In this document: positions 22,124-34,189 of the stretch, in pieces
Numbering within the stretch: the stretch's first letter is position 1
Layout: each line of letters begins with the position of its first letter
Source of the DNA: Paulinella micropora
Lineage: Eukaryota > Cercozoa > Imbricatea > Euglyphida
DNA length: 51,299 bases
Reading direction: 5' to 3'
Assembly (NCBI GenBank): GCA_009731375.1
Contig: BJOX01000305.1
Coordinates: 56,420 to 107,718, forward strand
Notes under the pieces: model-generated
The model's database searches: none
What the model saw: the letters and a program-made list of their open reading frames with translations, nothing else
What the model was told of the DNA's origin: nothing
Program-made: the position numbers and the translations under genes

Positions 22124-22589
22124 TCAATTGTGTGCTGTAAGTCCTTTTTATTGTGTCAGCCAGTCGTCGAAGAAAAAACTTCGACTTGAACCCATCGCTT
22201 CACTGTTTACGGCGGATGATACTAGCATGCTGCTTGGACGCGGATGGTCTGATCGGATACTAGTACAAATTCGATCTGTATGATACTAGCAGTGGAAGGA
22301 CAGTACTCACACCCTATGAAAGCATCAGTGCTGTGAGTGCTTTCTTCCCATGGCTCAAGTGCCCCCCAGGCTGGGAAGAAAGAAGAATTAGAAAATTATT
22401 TTCAACATGTTCCCTAATTCTCCCTTCTTCCGTGTTCGAGAAATCTATGCAGCTTGTGATCCGTGATTGCCCTTGCGATTCACAATTAATTTTGCGATTC
22501 GCAATTATTCCTTGCGATTCGCAACTATTCCTTGCGATGCAACTATTCCTTGTTTTTGATGAGCGTTATTCAGTACTACTAACTATTCG

Positions 22590-25500
22590 TTGATTCTGAA
22601 TAACGCTTATCATAAGCAGTTAGTGTTTGCGATTGTAGCAATGGAAGGAAAGTACTCACACCTTGTTAAAACTATTACTGTGAATACTTTCTTCCCAGTG
22701 CTCACTGGTGCTGCTTGTCTTGCTGAACTCACTCTGGAATCCGAGGCAGAGTCTGAAGCAGAGTCTGGCCCCGAATCCCCAAATCCTAGTAGCGCACGCG
22801 CAGTAGACGCAGACGCATCCATTGAGTCGCCACCGACGTCGCAGACGGATGATGACACTGTCGAGGACATGCACTATGAAAAATGCATGGTATGATCAGA
22901 GGCTTGATGGCATGGGTGTGGGCGATGGACCTGGTATGCATATGCCTGCATCGCAAGAGTCTGCGCAGGACGGGCATGGCCTTCAAGCTTTGCTGTTCGA
23001 TGATGGAGGAAAGCTGACACGTGGTGCCGTGTTGGACATGCTGACGGAGGTCGCAGCGTTTCATCATGCATCTCGTCACTTGATGCAGGCAGTGGTTGAC
23101 ATCATCAACCTTGTTGCCATGGATGGCGGGGCCCCAGCTCCGGTCCTGCCGTCCTGGGAGTCGCATGACAAGCGAATGCGTAGATCGACACAACATTTAG
23201 CCAAGAAATACTTCATCTGTTCGTACAATTGCACCAGTGGCTGCTGGCCTTGGACTGGACGACCTCCGCGGAGGAGCACTACATGTCCAAACGCATTATT
23301 TAATATTGTAGAACCCGAAAATGTGAAGCAGTACATCCTACGTCACTTTGACGTGGAAGCGTCTCTGGATGCTGTTTTGTCCCACCCAGGTCTGGTGTTC
23401 CTTCAATTACCGTCTTTGTGATCTTTGAATGCCCTTGCGATTCGCAATTGATGTTGCGATTCGTAATTGATCTTGCGATTCGTAATTGATCTTGCGATTC
23501 GCAATTGATGATTGCTATTCGCAATTATTTCTGCAACTCGCTATAGTAATTGCGATTCGCAGTTAGTGCTTGCGATTCGCAATTGTTCTTGCAATTTGCA
23601 ATTATTTTTGCAACTCGTTAGTATAGTACTTGCGATTCCCAAGTATTTTTGTGATTGTGTGCGCAGATGCAAGAAAGTATGTTCCTACCAATGGTCCGCC
23701 GCACGTTCCGCATGAGTTAAAGGACAGTCCAGCGTGGAGAGAGTTCGTACGGCGACCTGACGTCTTGACGTTAGGTTTATTTTTTGATGGCGTACCATGT
23801 TTCAGGCTAACTAACACCGCCTACTCCGTGCACCTGGTAACATTAGAAGTAATGAATCTTCCATTTTTCTTGCGTTCGGATCCACGCTTTCAGATTTTCA
23901 CCGACATCATTCCAGGGCCCTCCAAGCCAAAAGTATTGAAGAAGTGGCTGATCCCTCTTCTGGAAGACCTGCAAGGTGGGGCGTACAATCTCTTGTTTAC
24001 TGCCGCGGACTACATTGCGCAAGTGCAGCTGCTCTGCCATAAGCAGCTGGGCTACCACGGCTGCTGCAAGTGCGAAATGACAGCGATCAAAGTGGAGGAT
24101 TTCTACGACTGGCGCTCATTGCCCAACGCCGACCCGGCGCCCTTAAAAGACGGAGCCAAAGCTATCAGGTACGGGAACAACGCGCTTATATCAGACACGA
24201 AGGAGTACAAGGGATTTCGGGATGTTCCTATTTTTGCACATGTTCAGGAAGACTGTATTGTGCAATCAGTGGAAGATGCACTTCACCTGGTGGAGGGATG
24301 TATATACCGGCATTTGTTTCGCCTTCTGAAGGGTGAGAAAGGCGTGGAGAGACCTGGAAGGGGAGCAATGTGGCGGCGGTGGTTAGAAGAACTGGAGTCC
24401 TGGAAGTTGAGGAGGAGGAAGCAAGACATCCTGGATCAGCGTTGGAAGCTTTTTTGCGCTGCCACTGGTAGACATGGTGGTGCAACACCCTGTGCCAAGG
24501 GAGGGGATATGACAGGGGAGCAGTGGTGATCTCCCTATCTCTCTATGTCTCTCCCTTGCAATACATGATGTGATTCGCAGGACACGTTTGCGATTCGCAA
24601 GGATGGTTGTGATTCGCAACCATTGTTGCGACTCGCAATTATTGTTGCGAAGTACAAAGTTATTTTCGAACTACATCTTATTTTGCAATTGGCCAGCATC
24701 GGGTTGTTTTGTACACAACAGAACCACATATTTCTTTGTTTCTGTAATGCTCTTTACACTGTAGGTACGTTTTCGCATCACAGTGCGGTGAATGGATATT
24801 TGATGGGATCCTCAAAGGGCAAAAAAGGAATATGTGGTTCTGTTGTGTACTATCTTTCGCCTGATGGCTGCTCCCGTAGTCACCCCTGCCCTGGTGACCA
24901 CCTTGACGCAGCTGGAGAGAAACGTCCAAACCCTGCACAGGCAGCTCATGTCCCCTGTGTCGTCCCCGCTGCAGTTCCGTCGACTCAGCCATATTAATTA
25001 TGGTACAGTGCCTCAAAAAGTTTGGTCCAGTGTTTATCTACTGGACCTTCCGCTCTGAAAGAACTATGGGACAAGCGGCCAAGAGGTTGAACCAACGAAG
25101 CGATGTGGAAGACTGCTTGCAAGGAGTGGTGATGAAAGGTCTGTTGGCGCGCCACATCTTGGGTACCATAACCATGGCACAGGATGTCCTTGTTCAAATC
25201 CAAGCTACCCGCGGGCGGCCGTATCCGTGCGGACGCGGGCGATGTCGAGGATAAAGCACCTTCTAGCCACCGAGAGAAGCATATGTCACGTTTGGGTGCA
25301 GCTATGATGTTGCGTAGAGAAAGGCGAGGATGCCGACTTAATTTGGTGAAGTTTCCCAACGGCAACCCTCTAACAATTGCTTCCAAACGACGTCTGGAAC
25401 CAACGGAGACTGCGCAGATCAGGTACCCACCGTACAAGCTTCGTTACTTGTTCCTTCCCATGTTGAACGGTCCAGATTGACCATCTACATTGGAAGGATC

Positions 25501-26207
25501 TACAATATTTTGCAAACACAAGAAACGGCTGCGATTCGCAAGTAATCACAACCACTTGCGATTCCATGGGCAGAAGAGCAAATAATTGCAAGTGGTTGTC
25601 ATTCCCATGGGCAGAAGAGCATACTAATAGCGTTACTGAACAAGTGAAACATATATTTCGCATCATGTTTTAACAGCGTTGAGCCTTGTGCTCGTAATTG
25701 AGATGATGTGAAATTTATGTTTGTTTTTTTGCCTTTTTTGTTCTTGTTTGTTTGTGCAACGCTAGACCATTGCTACAAGCATGTGAAAAACCGTGGTTGC
25801 CACAAGAGGAAGAGACGTGGGCAGGCGATGTCTTTACACAATTTGTTTGCGGTGGTCGACGTTTTGTTTGTGAACTTGATCTCTCACCACGGAAGAAACA
25901 GGATATATCTGCTAGTTTTGTTCAGTTAGAGAATGAGCAATACTGTCTTGTACACTACGGGTTGCAACTTGAGGTGTCCGAAGGTGTGGTGCCCAGGTTT
26001 CTATACGTTACGCTGTTCAACACCAAACAGAAAGGAGTTGTGGGTGTCAGCGCCACTCTTGTTGAACCGACAGCGTCATTAAGGCAGATGTGGATCAGAA
26101 TGGATCAGATCCACTCCTCCGTTCTGGCGTGCAAGAAACCTGTCGGAAAAACTGCTGAACTGCATGCAACCATCCGCGTTGCAGTTCCAGTCTTGATTCA
26201 TTTATAA
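22590..26207 (+). CDS. Tnp2-type CACTA transposase (Transposase_21 and DUF4218-like), multi-exon
   Basis: The first coding piece is about 22,680-22,890, acidic (LESEAESEAESGPES). Next is about 22,891-23,395, containing QHLAKKYFICSY and then NVKQYILRHFDVEASLDAVL. The third, about 23,665-24,350, is the Transposase_21 core: LGLFFDGVPCF, AYSVHLVTLEVMNLPFFLR, IIPGPSKPKVLKKWLIPLLEDL and GYHGCCKCEM. About 24,990-25,480 carries LKKFGPVFIYWTFRSERTMG...LNQRSDVEDCL, like DUF4218. The C-terminal piece, about 25,760-26,207, ends TIRVAVPVLIHL. In Tnp2 proteins this core is the DDE-type catalytic region that cuts at the CACTA ends. Exons are separated by introns that carry the element's palindromes. Several pieces lie in different frames, as expected across introns, but I cannot exclude frameshifts in the 24.4-25.2 kb part. 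Confidence 0.85.
23430..23645. repeat. Intronic palindrome array in the transposase gene
   Basis: About eight copies of TTGCGATTCGCAATT-like sequence immediately before the Transposase_21 exon. Smaller groups lie at 22,470-22,550, 24,570-24,660 and 25,530-25,565. Confidence 0.85.
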
Positions 26208-26289
26208 ATTAACTTCAAATATATTAATATCTACATGTAGATACCGGAAAAGTCTTTGATGAATTTTAATAAGACAGTGAAAATTTTGA

Positions 26290-26720
26290 AAAACAACATC
26301 CTATTGCGATTAGCAATTTCTTGCTAAACGCGAATGTATTATGTCTGCGATTCGCAAAACATGTCTGCGATTCGCAGAACAAGTCTGCGATTCACAACAT
26401 TATTTGTGATTCGCAAATAATTTTACGAATAACAACTTTTATTTTGAGGAGCAACAACCTACATGTATTATGTCTGCGATTCGCAAAACACATCTGCGAT
26501 TCGCAAAATCATTTGCGATTCGCAAATAATTGTGCGAATAACAAATTATTTTTGAGAAACGCAAAAAATATCTGCGAAACGCAAAACATATGCTGCGAAT
26601 CGCAAAACAAATGTTGCGAATCGCAAAATAAATGTTGCGAATTGCAAAACAGTCTGCGATGCGCAAAATAAATCTGCGATTCGCAAAACAGTCTGCGATG
26701 CGCAACTTATTTTGCGACCC
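26290..26720. repeat. Right subterminal palindrome array
   Basis: About 18 copies of TGCGATTCGCAAA-like motif in two imperfect tandem blocks (26,340-26,430 and 26,455-26,540 share ATGTATTATGTCTGCGATTC-like starts). Confidence 0.9.
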
Positions 26721-26739
26721 TGTCCCCGTAGTGTAATGA

Positions 26740-27600
26740 ACCGGCAAAAAAGAGTGAATTATCCACGGTAAATTATTACTAAAGGTTTTGGCCGGTCGTT
26801 AAGGTGCTCAGTCTGATAGCCCCCCCCCCCCAGACCTAACGGTTGAGTTGAGTTGCGTACAGAATGAGTGATTAACGAACGAAGTATGATGTCTCGCTTA
26901 AAAAAAAAAAAAAAAAAAAAAGGGTTCAAAAGGAAGAAGAGCGGTGGCCATGGGTGAGTCTCTTAAACCATAGGAGAGTAAAAGAATGATGCGTCTATAC
27001 TGGCGCGATGCGGATGATGATCAGCCGGGGCCGGATATCCATGATCTGCAGCGGGACTGGGACGATTGAGGCGCAGTAGCGAGCGATGATATCGGGGGGC
27101 GATGTCGAGCCGTAGAAAATTAGGTGGCCGGGTATGACATAGCCGAGATGAACCAATGAAGCACCAAATATGCCGTGCCGATATATTAACCACTGAGGAG
27201 TTCAATTTCGGTGAGAATAATCGTTGACCTGCAGGCGCAAGAGGCGATCAAGTACATGGACACGCCAGTCATGGCGTAATGTTTCCAGGGACGATGACGG
27301 TTCAAGTGGGAAAAGCGCTGGGCGGGGGGCGTGTGAAGCCAATACGATGGGTAAAACCCACTTAAGAGTGAAAGGTGTGGCTACTCCTTGGACTTTGCGT
27401 TCTTACCTTTCTGGAAGACGTGCAACGGGAAGGTTCGCCGGTGATGAGAGTACTTCGAAGACGCTTAAGAACATTGGCGGGAAGCCGACCTTTGTCCTTG
27501 ATCTTCCTGAAGGGACGCCACTCGATATAGCGATGAACGACTTGATCGTTGGTGATGTCGAAGAGGAGGGGCTTCCAAGAGGATAGGGGTTTGTTCCAGC
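26740..27600. other. Probable 3' flank or LTR of the gypsy element, not resolved
   Basis: Contains a C-run (26,821), an A-run (26,901) and non-coding sequence just downstream of the minus-strand pol. A 3' LTR would be expected here, but I could not find its partner LTR, so it is not called. Confidence 0.35.
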
Positions 27601-27631
27601 TCTGGACAGTAGCTTTATCCTCCGTGTCTTC

Positions 27632-28726
27632 CTAGATGGGACGGAAGAGAGGGTTGGTGTCTGAGGTTGTACCGAGTTGGTGAACCAGGTCATCTTCCTC
27701 ATTCTCCGGGTCTTCATCTAAGACGATGCCAAGCTTAACCTGGTAACTGTCGATGAAAGCAACGACCTCACCAGTGGTGAAGTTGACAGTGTCGTCATCG
27801 TAGTTGTCCACTGCGACTGAGTTAAGCGGGGCGACGCCGTCGGTGGGAGCAGTGTACGGGGAGAGGTCACCGTGTGGGCGGTCGATCCGCTTCAATACCT
27901 TGTTGGTCTTGAGGTGGCGAAATTCAAAGCAGTTAGAGTTGACTTGCTCTAAGATCGTGTAGGGGCCGTCAAACTGAAGGATGGATGAAGCGGGGATGCC
28001 TTGCTTTGAGGGCTTAGGGCGGTAGACGGTAACGGTGTCGCCAACCTTCCACTCCTTGACGGCCTTGCGGCGGCCCTTGTTCTTCTGAGCAACAGATCGG
28101 GCGCGGGAGACGTCTGTGTACGTGCTGATGTACGCCGTGACTACGGCGCGGGCGCGGCGTAGCAGTGTGATCTGCTCGGAAGACTGAAGCGAAAGCGTAG
28201 GGGAAGCGTCGAGAGCGGCACTTGAGGCGGAGGCGCGAGAAGTGACGATCTCCGGGGAATCGAAAAAGTCCATGCACCGGGATTTGCGTGCTAGCATGCC
28301 CTCAAAGGCGGTTGTACCTGTAGCCGTGAACACGTAGGTGTTCTGGGCGAAGGAGAGGGACGGGATGATGCTAGGCCATTTCAATTTATCTGCCTTGGGC
28401 AGAGATTGGATCGCCGTGCGGATGGCCTTATGCCGGCATTCCACGAAGCCGAGTTGATGATGAGAATAGGGTGCGGTGGTCAGCCAGTCGAGGCCGGCTT
28501 CAGTGCAAAAGCGATTGGCCAGAGTATCTACAAATGAGCTGTGGTAGTCGGAGAAGATGGACTCCGGGAAACCGAAGATGTATGCCCATCGATTGAGAAT
28601 GATCTCAACGGTCTCTTCGGCTGAAGTGGAGATGCAGGGACGAATTGGAGAAATCCTGAGAAGAGATCGATGATCGTCACGATATACTGAAAAACAGCGC
28701 CCGGGATGCAGACGTTCGACGTGCAT
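27632..28726 (-). pseudogene. Integrase core and C-terminal GPY domain of the gypsy element
   Basis: The longest intact piece of pol (about 364 codons). It holds the second Asp and the Glu of the D-D-E triad, a WKVGDTVTVYRP beta strand and the FDGPY motif, and then an acidic tail (EDPENEEDD). The first catalytic Asp is just upstream in another frame, so integrase is interrupted by a frameshift around 28,690. Confidence 0.8.
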
Positions 28727-29497
28727 ATGATCGATGCCGATGCCTTGACCTTGGCTGCTCCGCTTCAGCGAAGAGTAGCGGCCATGGTTTGAGGTTGAGG
28801 CGGGCGTGGACCAGTTGGCAAAAGTAGATCTTCAATATTGACTGTTTGGCGTCGGCGAGGACGGCGAGGCCTTGACGAAGAATCAAACCTGTTGATCCGG
28901 CAGAGACGGTAGAGACGTCGCCGGTCCAGAGAGGGCCGTGAAGGCGTCTTATCGTTGTGCGTCCATGATCTGCTGGCGCGTGACGCGAGGGGCGTGCGAA
29001 GTAGCGACAAGAGGGTATTTGTAGTGTTGTTCCATGCCAAGGCCAAAGACTAGCCACACTAAGTTGTCGTCAAGGAATAGGATCTTGCGACACGTCTCGA
29101 CGGCCTTGTGAAAGGGTGTGGTCCGGGACGCAGTGGACGAGGTCTTGCGGCATGAGCAGGGCAAATGGCTTGCGAAGGGCAAACATGTCACGCGCGACGG
29201 CAGGAGAGCGTTCAGCAGAAGGGATGACACTAGCCAAGTCCCACGGGGCTTCAATGCTTCGTAGTGTTGGGCCAGCGCGGATGATGCGGCAGGAGAGAGA
29301 CTTGAGTTTCGTCTCCAAAGCGGCATGTGTGCCTTCGACGGCGAGCCAGAGAGTAGAGCCCGCTCTGGGCGGTGGAAAACTTGCGAGGAGCTGTAGGGAA
29401 GCTTCGGCTTCGCCGATGAGGGTCGGGACGCCTGGGCGTATGCAAGGGACACGGGACAGACCATCTGGGAGGAGGTTTTGCTTACCGGGGAGGTATT

Positions 29498-29857
29498 CTA
29501 CCTTAAAAGCTTGAAACGAATCGTCTGTAGATTTTCCAAGACCCATCCGACGACCATGGGGCTACGAGCGTGCCATAACCACAAGAGTGGCCGGTGATCG
29601 GTGACAATGGTGAGCTCAAAGTCGCTAGCGTCAATGTAGTAGCGGCACTGTTGAACTCCGTAGATGACCTCTCGTACATAGGTCGCCCAGCGGGTCTGTG
29701 TGTCCGTGAACTTGAGAGAAAAGTATTGGATGACCGGGGCGTCACGGTCAGGGCCAGTATGAAGGGCACCACCGATGCCTATTTGGCTGGCATCCGTCCG
29801 AAGGCAAAGATGGTGAGATGACTCGTACTTGGCGAGGACAGGAAGCGTAGTAAGCAC
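29498..29857 (-). pseudogene. RNase H domain of the gypsy element
   Basis: About 119 codons with Asp of LRTDAS, Glu of YVREVIYG and Asp of VTDHRPL, the D-E-D order of Ty3 RNase H. It lies in a different frame from the neighbouring RT and connector segments. Confidence 0.8.
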
Positions 29858-31316
29858 ACGGCGGAGCTTTTCTCGATGAAGGTAGGGTTGACTTCCGGTC
29901 GGGCGCGAGTGGACTTAAGCAAGTTCGTAAGAGGGGATACAAGGCGAGAGTAGTCGGATATGAGACTGTATGAATTTGGCCATACCCAGAACGGATCGAA
30001 CTTCAGACAAATTGGAGGGATCAGCCATTCGGAGGATAGCATCGATTTTCGCTGTGTCAGCGGCGATACCTTTCTTGCTACATTTATTGCCGAGTATGGT
30101 TAGTTCATGGTATCCCAGGCGGAGTTTGCGCGCCGATCCATGAAGACCGGAAGCGTTCATGCTTGAGAATATACCACGAACTTGGTTCAGGTGCGTTGAA
30201 AATCGTTCGCATCGGCGGTAACGTCGTCGAGATAGGCGCCTGCGGTAGAAATAGCTGGGGGCGGCTTGTTCCAAAAGGGGAGAGGTTGGAATGACTCGCG
30301 CGTTGGAAATCGCCGGGGGCGCGATGTACACCTTGGGGAATCAAGTTGGGGACCAGTAGACCTAGAGGGGTCCACACGGCTAAAACATCTCGGCTGTCGT
30401 CGTCCGGGTTCAGGCGAAGGTAGTAGAAGCCGTCTACCATGTCGATGGAGCTGAGATAGTGCCAGCCGGCGAATCGTTCTCGGAAATGATCCGGGTTTGG
30501 AAGCCTGGGACTGGGAGGTGAAGGTTAACGTTGTCATGGGGCATGCGGTAGTCGTAGACGTTCCGAATGTCTCGGATGACTTCCTTCGCGATATCCTCAA
30601 ATTTCCCGACCGGGCAGCTGCGGCTCGCCCATGCGCATTGTGCGGAGGCGTAGCTCCATGTGCCAGCGCTGAGGACGTCCGTAGCCCAGCTAGAAAAATA
30701 TATTCGCCCACTGCCGGAGTCCAGCGCGGACATGGGACCGCAACTGGCTTGGCGTTTGGTTTGAGCCGAAGGGACACGACAGTGTGTTTGAAGACGCCTG
30801 CCTTGTCCTGAAAGATGTGATCGAATTCTCGGATGAGGGCCCAGAGTTGGTCTTGTTGGGGTTTGGTGAGGCTTGGGTTGACTGCCTCGGAAGGAAACTT
30901 AGGACCTTCGGTGCCGCCTTTTGTTCCGCTCGCTTGGTTAGAAAGTCGCGGCAAAGTCGTTCGGCGATGAAGAACCAATATATTAGGGCCGGGTGGGCAC
31001 CCTGGACTGTTGATGCCGTGCAAAAGAGCATGCGAGGGTCGGGACACGTCTGCGCGAAGTCTTTCATGAAGGAGTCAAGATACGGGACGGGCGGGCCGAT
31101 GTCGGCCAGAAGCGCCAGAGGATCAGGCGGCCTCATTTGTGTAGAGTCTGGAGAGTGCTCCAGATTTGATTGTCAGGCCTGGCTTTGCGTATTGCTCAAT
31201 CTCTGAGTTAAGCCAGTGCCAGGCCGAGCGAGCATATTGAACTGGCGACGACGCTGGGGGACGACCGATGAGCGAGCCGGGCGCGCGGCGTAATAACGAC
31301 CTCCGGGGGCATCCGA

Positions 31317-33009
31317 CTATGGGGCTGGACGTGCGGGAGAATGCCGAGGCTGGGCGTGTTGGTTGCGGCCCTTACGCCTGTGGCGTCGTCGATGTCGTCG
31401 GCTTTGCCTAGGCTGAGGTTCGGGATCTGTAATAGCTACAGGCTGAGGTTTGGGAGCCGTAGTAGCTACAGGGGCAGGCCTGGAGCCAAACACCTGTCTA
31501 GGGCGACCGGGATGCTTGTGGTCCAGAAGTCGTCGTCTGGGAAGTGCAGCTCGATGATCGGGAGAGGCAGAGTGGCTGGGTGACGGGGGAGCCAAGCCGC
31601 GTGTCGGGCATTCTGCTGGGCCTCCACATCGGCACCATTCAGGATTTGGGCCCTTACATTGGTGAACAGAGTATGCAAAGATGCCTGCTGGGAGATCGTA
31701 AAGAGGCTCCTGATTACCAAGGTGGGGCATGGATGCTATTGAGCAATATGCAAAGCTCATACTATTCCCAGGGGCGCCAGGAGGTCAGCGAAGGTCTGCC
31801 ATACGCGTCGTTTCTCCTTCAGGGGGAGAACTCCGTTGATGGCAGCAGAACTGTTGTACTTGGTGGCGTCCATAGAGAAAGGGATGATCAATATTACCAC
31901 AGTTGGCGAAGTAGTTGAGTTCATCGACGATCACTTGGCGTAGACGATGTACAATTGAGGGATTGATCGCTGACACACTAAACGCACGCTGAGGTGTTGG
32001 TGGCAACAGTGTGCGGTTGCTGGAACCGCATGTTGGGCCTTTGCATTCGCACCAGCGAGCATGTTGTCCATGGCGGGCCGCTGCTTGGAAAGCGAAGACA
32101 CCGTCTGGAAAATCATGTTCGCGGGCGCCGTTATCGAACTTCAAGTCAGGTTGAGGTTGCGGGATCGCATGACCTGTTCGTTGGCCTTCGTTGACTAAGA
32201 AGCTCACCTTCTTCCAGATGCAGGTTTTCGCTCGAGGGAATGTGTTGCCGTGGATCGTTGCAGTGGCTGCATTGCTGTTGCCATGAGCGTACGAGTTGAT
32301 GTAACCTTGATGATGCCACAGGTTGAGCCTCTTGAGGAGTTCGAAGCGGATGTCTGTGCGAAGATGTGGGTTAATGTCGCGAAGGCGAAAAATGCCAGGG
32401 AAAATCGAAAAGGGATGAAATCGGACTCCATGAGGTTCGATTTCGTCGTCCTTGTTCGGAGGATGTTGTGAACGTCGTGTCATTGAGTGAGGAAGAGAAG
32501 TCGCAGCTGTCCGGGTTGTCGTCGGCATCGATGACGAATTGCCAGACGATGAACTGCTTGACGATGACGAAGAGGGGCCATGTACACCGCCTTTCGAGTC
32601 GTCGTCGTCATTGTGCTTCTTATTCTCACTTGGTTTGCAGCAAGAAGAGGACTGTGGTTGGACAGGGTGAGCACGAGTTGCCTGTGGCAACGGTGCGGCC
32701 GGTGAGTCGGAACCAGTGGCCGCTGGTGGATGAGCCGGGGCCGGTGGTGGCTGAGCTGAGACCGGTGGCGACTGAACTGAGGTCAGCGGTGGCTGAGCTA
32801 GGGCCGATGTAGATTGAGCTGGGGCCGGTGGTACTGGCCGCCACTAACGACGAGGAGCTCGAATTAGATGACGAGCTGGATGAAGAGCTGGATGAAGAGC
32901 TGGATGAAGAGCTGGATGAAGAGCTGGATGAAAAGCTGGAACTTGACGAAGAGCCAGATTTGTCATCAGGTTTCTCGGGAGAATCATCTACCTGGACCGG
33001 GTGCGACAA
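31317..33009 (-). pseudogene. Gag-like region upstream of the gypsy pol
   Basis: Two minus-strand frames (32,690-31,785 and 31,760-31,317) share the pattern D-(F/L)-P-x-G-(V/I)-F-A-(F/Y) followed by WC(E/R)C and GP. This suggests either an internal duplication or a frameshifted continuation. The N-terminal part is Ser-rich, with a GATGAAGAGCTG-type tandem repeat at 32,870-32,940 in the same DNA. I recognise no standard zinc knuckle. The Gag assignment rests on position and composition. Confidence 0.45.
32868..32946. repeat. 15-bp tandem repeat (GATGAAGAGCTG-type)
   Basis: Five to six near-identical units that read as poly-Ser on the minus strand and as an (E/D)EL repeat on the plus strand. 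Confidence 0.85.
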
Positions 33010-33526
33010 CGAGTCGCGTTTGCCTGGTTTCGGTGATGTCTGTGGCTGTATGTCAAAGCCTGGGTGAGGTCGGTGTGGGGATAAGCGATGCGATAATTTT
33101 CCCTAGTAGCTTCAGGCGGGAGTGTTATAAAATTTGCCCATGGTTTGCTTGTCAACAGGACTTCGTGCTCGAGGTCCTTGGTACTCATTTTCAATTCCGT
33201 GTAGAACATGCGGAGGACAATTTCCATTCGCTTTCCCTTGAGATTGGTCCATCGGCCGTGCGGGGAGTGGGCGTCTGGTTGGTAGGCGAGGTGGGAAGTG
33301 TTGGGGTTCGTTTTCCACTCCCGAAAATGTCGTTGTTCATGTCATGTCGAATGCCTGCGGACAACCGGGACTTTGTAGGGGTAGCCACGAAGGCGCTTGT
33401 CGCGAGAATACGGATTGATGATATCCGTCGAGTATGGGACAGTAAGGTGGGGGTGTTGGACCACGTGAATCTCCCTGCTATATCGACGTCCAGTTTCGCT
33501 TCCGACGACCATGAAAAAGTATTGTG

Positions 33527-34189
33527 CTAGATGCCATGGAACATAGTCGTAGCGTACCCAGTGGAACTTACATGGAAATGTATATGACAGCGGGGGTGCC
33601 GGGTGAGGCATTCCAGTTGGGAGCCTGTCGAAGATATTCGCGGGTTTCGGAGTCGTCCAGTTCGGTCTTTCCACAATGCCTTTTGATTGTGTCTGAATGT
33701 CCCATATAATTGCCGCTGGTGAAAAACTGACGCAAGAATTGCATCCTGCTGGTCCGAGTAGTAGGCAGTGATGCTGTAGTCGTCGAAGAAGCTGAGTAGA
33801 TCCACGACGCATTCGTAAGATCGCTCCCAAACTGTGCGTATCTCCGTCTCTTCATGTTCTTCGTCGTAGTAATGGTCCATAGTGAGGATCTTGAGCCAGA
33901 TCGGGTCATTACAAGGAATACGATGGAAGTAGTGTTGCAGAGCGAAGCGGGTTGGAAGTCGGAAAACACGCAATGTACCATCCGGCTTCGGCGGCGCCAT
34001 CCGCACCGGCGAAGAGTATTCCGATAACCGGGCCTCTATCAACCCCTTTTCCAACAGCTCCGCCGTCATTTCCTTGGCGATCCTGTCTTTGTTGTAGCTG
34101 AGTCGAGAAGGCTGTCCTATTCCAGGCACTTCCTGTCCCATTTCCCTGTGAAACACCGCCGTATGGTGTTTGACCAATCCCCCCTCCAA
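33527..34189 (-). pseudogene. Reverse transcriptase fragment
   Basis: About 220 codons. The N terminus has YNKDRIAKEMTAELLEKGLIE and YSSPVRMAPPKPDGTLR, the standard start of Ty3 RT. Further on, VDLLSFFDDYSITA has the DD pair of the active site with FF in place of Y-x. The palm strands normally found between these two motifs are shortened or unrecognisable. Confidence 0.65.

Larger units (their letters stand above)
15984..26733 (+). mobile_element. CACTA (EnSpm/CMC) DNA transposon, apparently full length
   Basis: The left end begins CACTACGGGGACA at 15,984 and the right end is its inverse, ending at 26,733. After a short variable spacer both ends continue with CGCAAAATAAGTTGCG, inverted. The element is flanked by TAA on both sides (15,981-15,983 and 26,734-26,736), the 3-bp target duplication expected of this superfamily. 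Dense TTGCGATTCGCAA-type palindromes form subterminal arrays at both ends. Inside are two divergent multi-exon genes: a plus-strand Tnp2-type transposase and a minus-strand accessory gene. The 10.75-kb length, clean ends and exact duplication argue for a fairly recent insertion. Confidence 0.93.
27632..31136 (-). mobile_element. Ty3/gypsy pol region, frameshifted (RT, RNase H, integrase)
   Basis: The minus-strand order RT, RNase H, integrase is that of Ty3/gypsy. RT has SSIDMVDGFYYLRLNPDD, TPLGLLVPN..PQGV..APGDFQ and the catalytic YLDD (about 30,225). RNase H has RTDASQIGIGGAL, a YVREVIYGVQ helix and IVTDHRPLLWL (about 29,850-29,580). A connector follows with LPGKQNLLPDGLSR. Integrase begins with VTIIDLFSGF (about 28,665, first Asp), continues with IFSDYHSSFVD (second Asp) and HQLGFVECRHK (Glu), and ends with a GPY-type tail, LQFDGPYTILEQVNSN. 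Several frame changes (for example near 30,470, 29,050 and 28,700) show that it is decayed or carries errors. No chromodomain is seen. Confidence 0.88.

Noticed and set aside
16010-26720. CRISPR-like array from regularly spaced TTGCGATTCGCAA repeats
   Set aside because: The repeats are short palindromes in both orientations with irregular spacing, confined to a CACTA element flanked by TAA; they are subterminal motifs, and the genome is eukaryotic.
26740-27600. LTR of the gypsy element
   Set aside because: The position is right for a 3' LTR, but no matching second copy, TG...CA ends or target duplication could be identified by eye.
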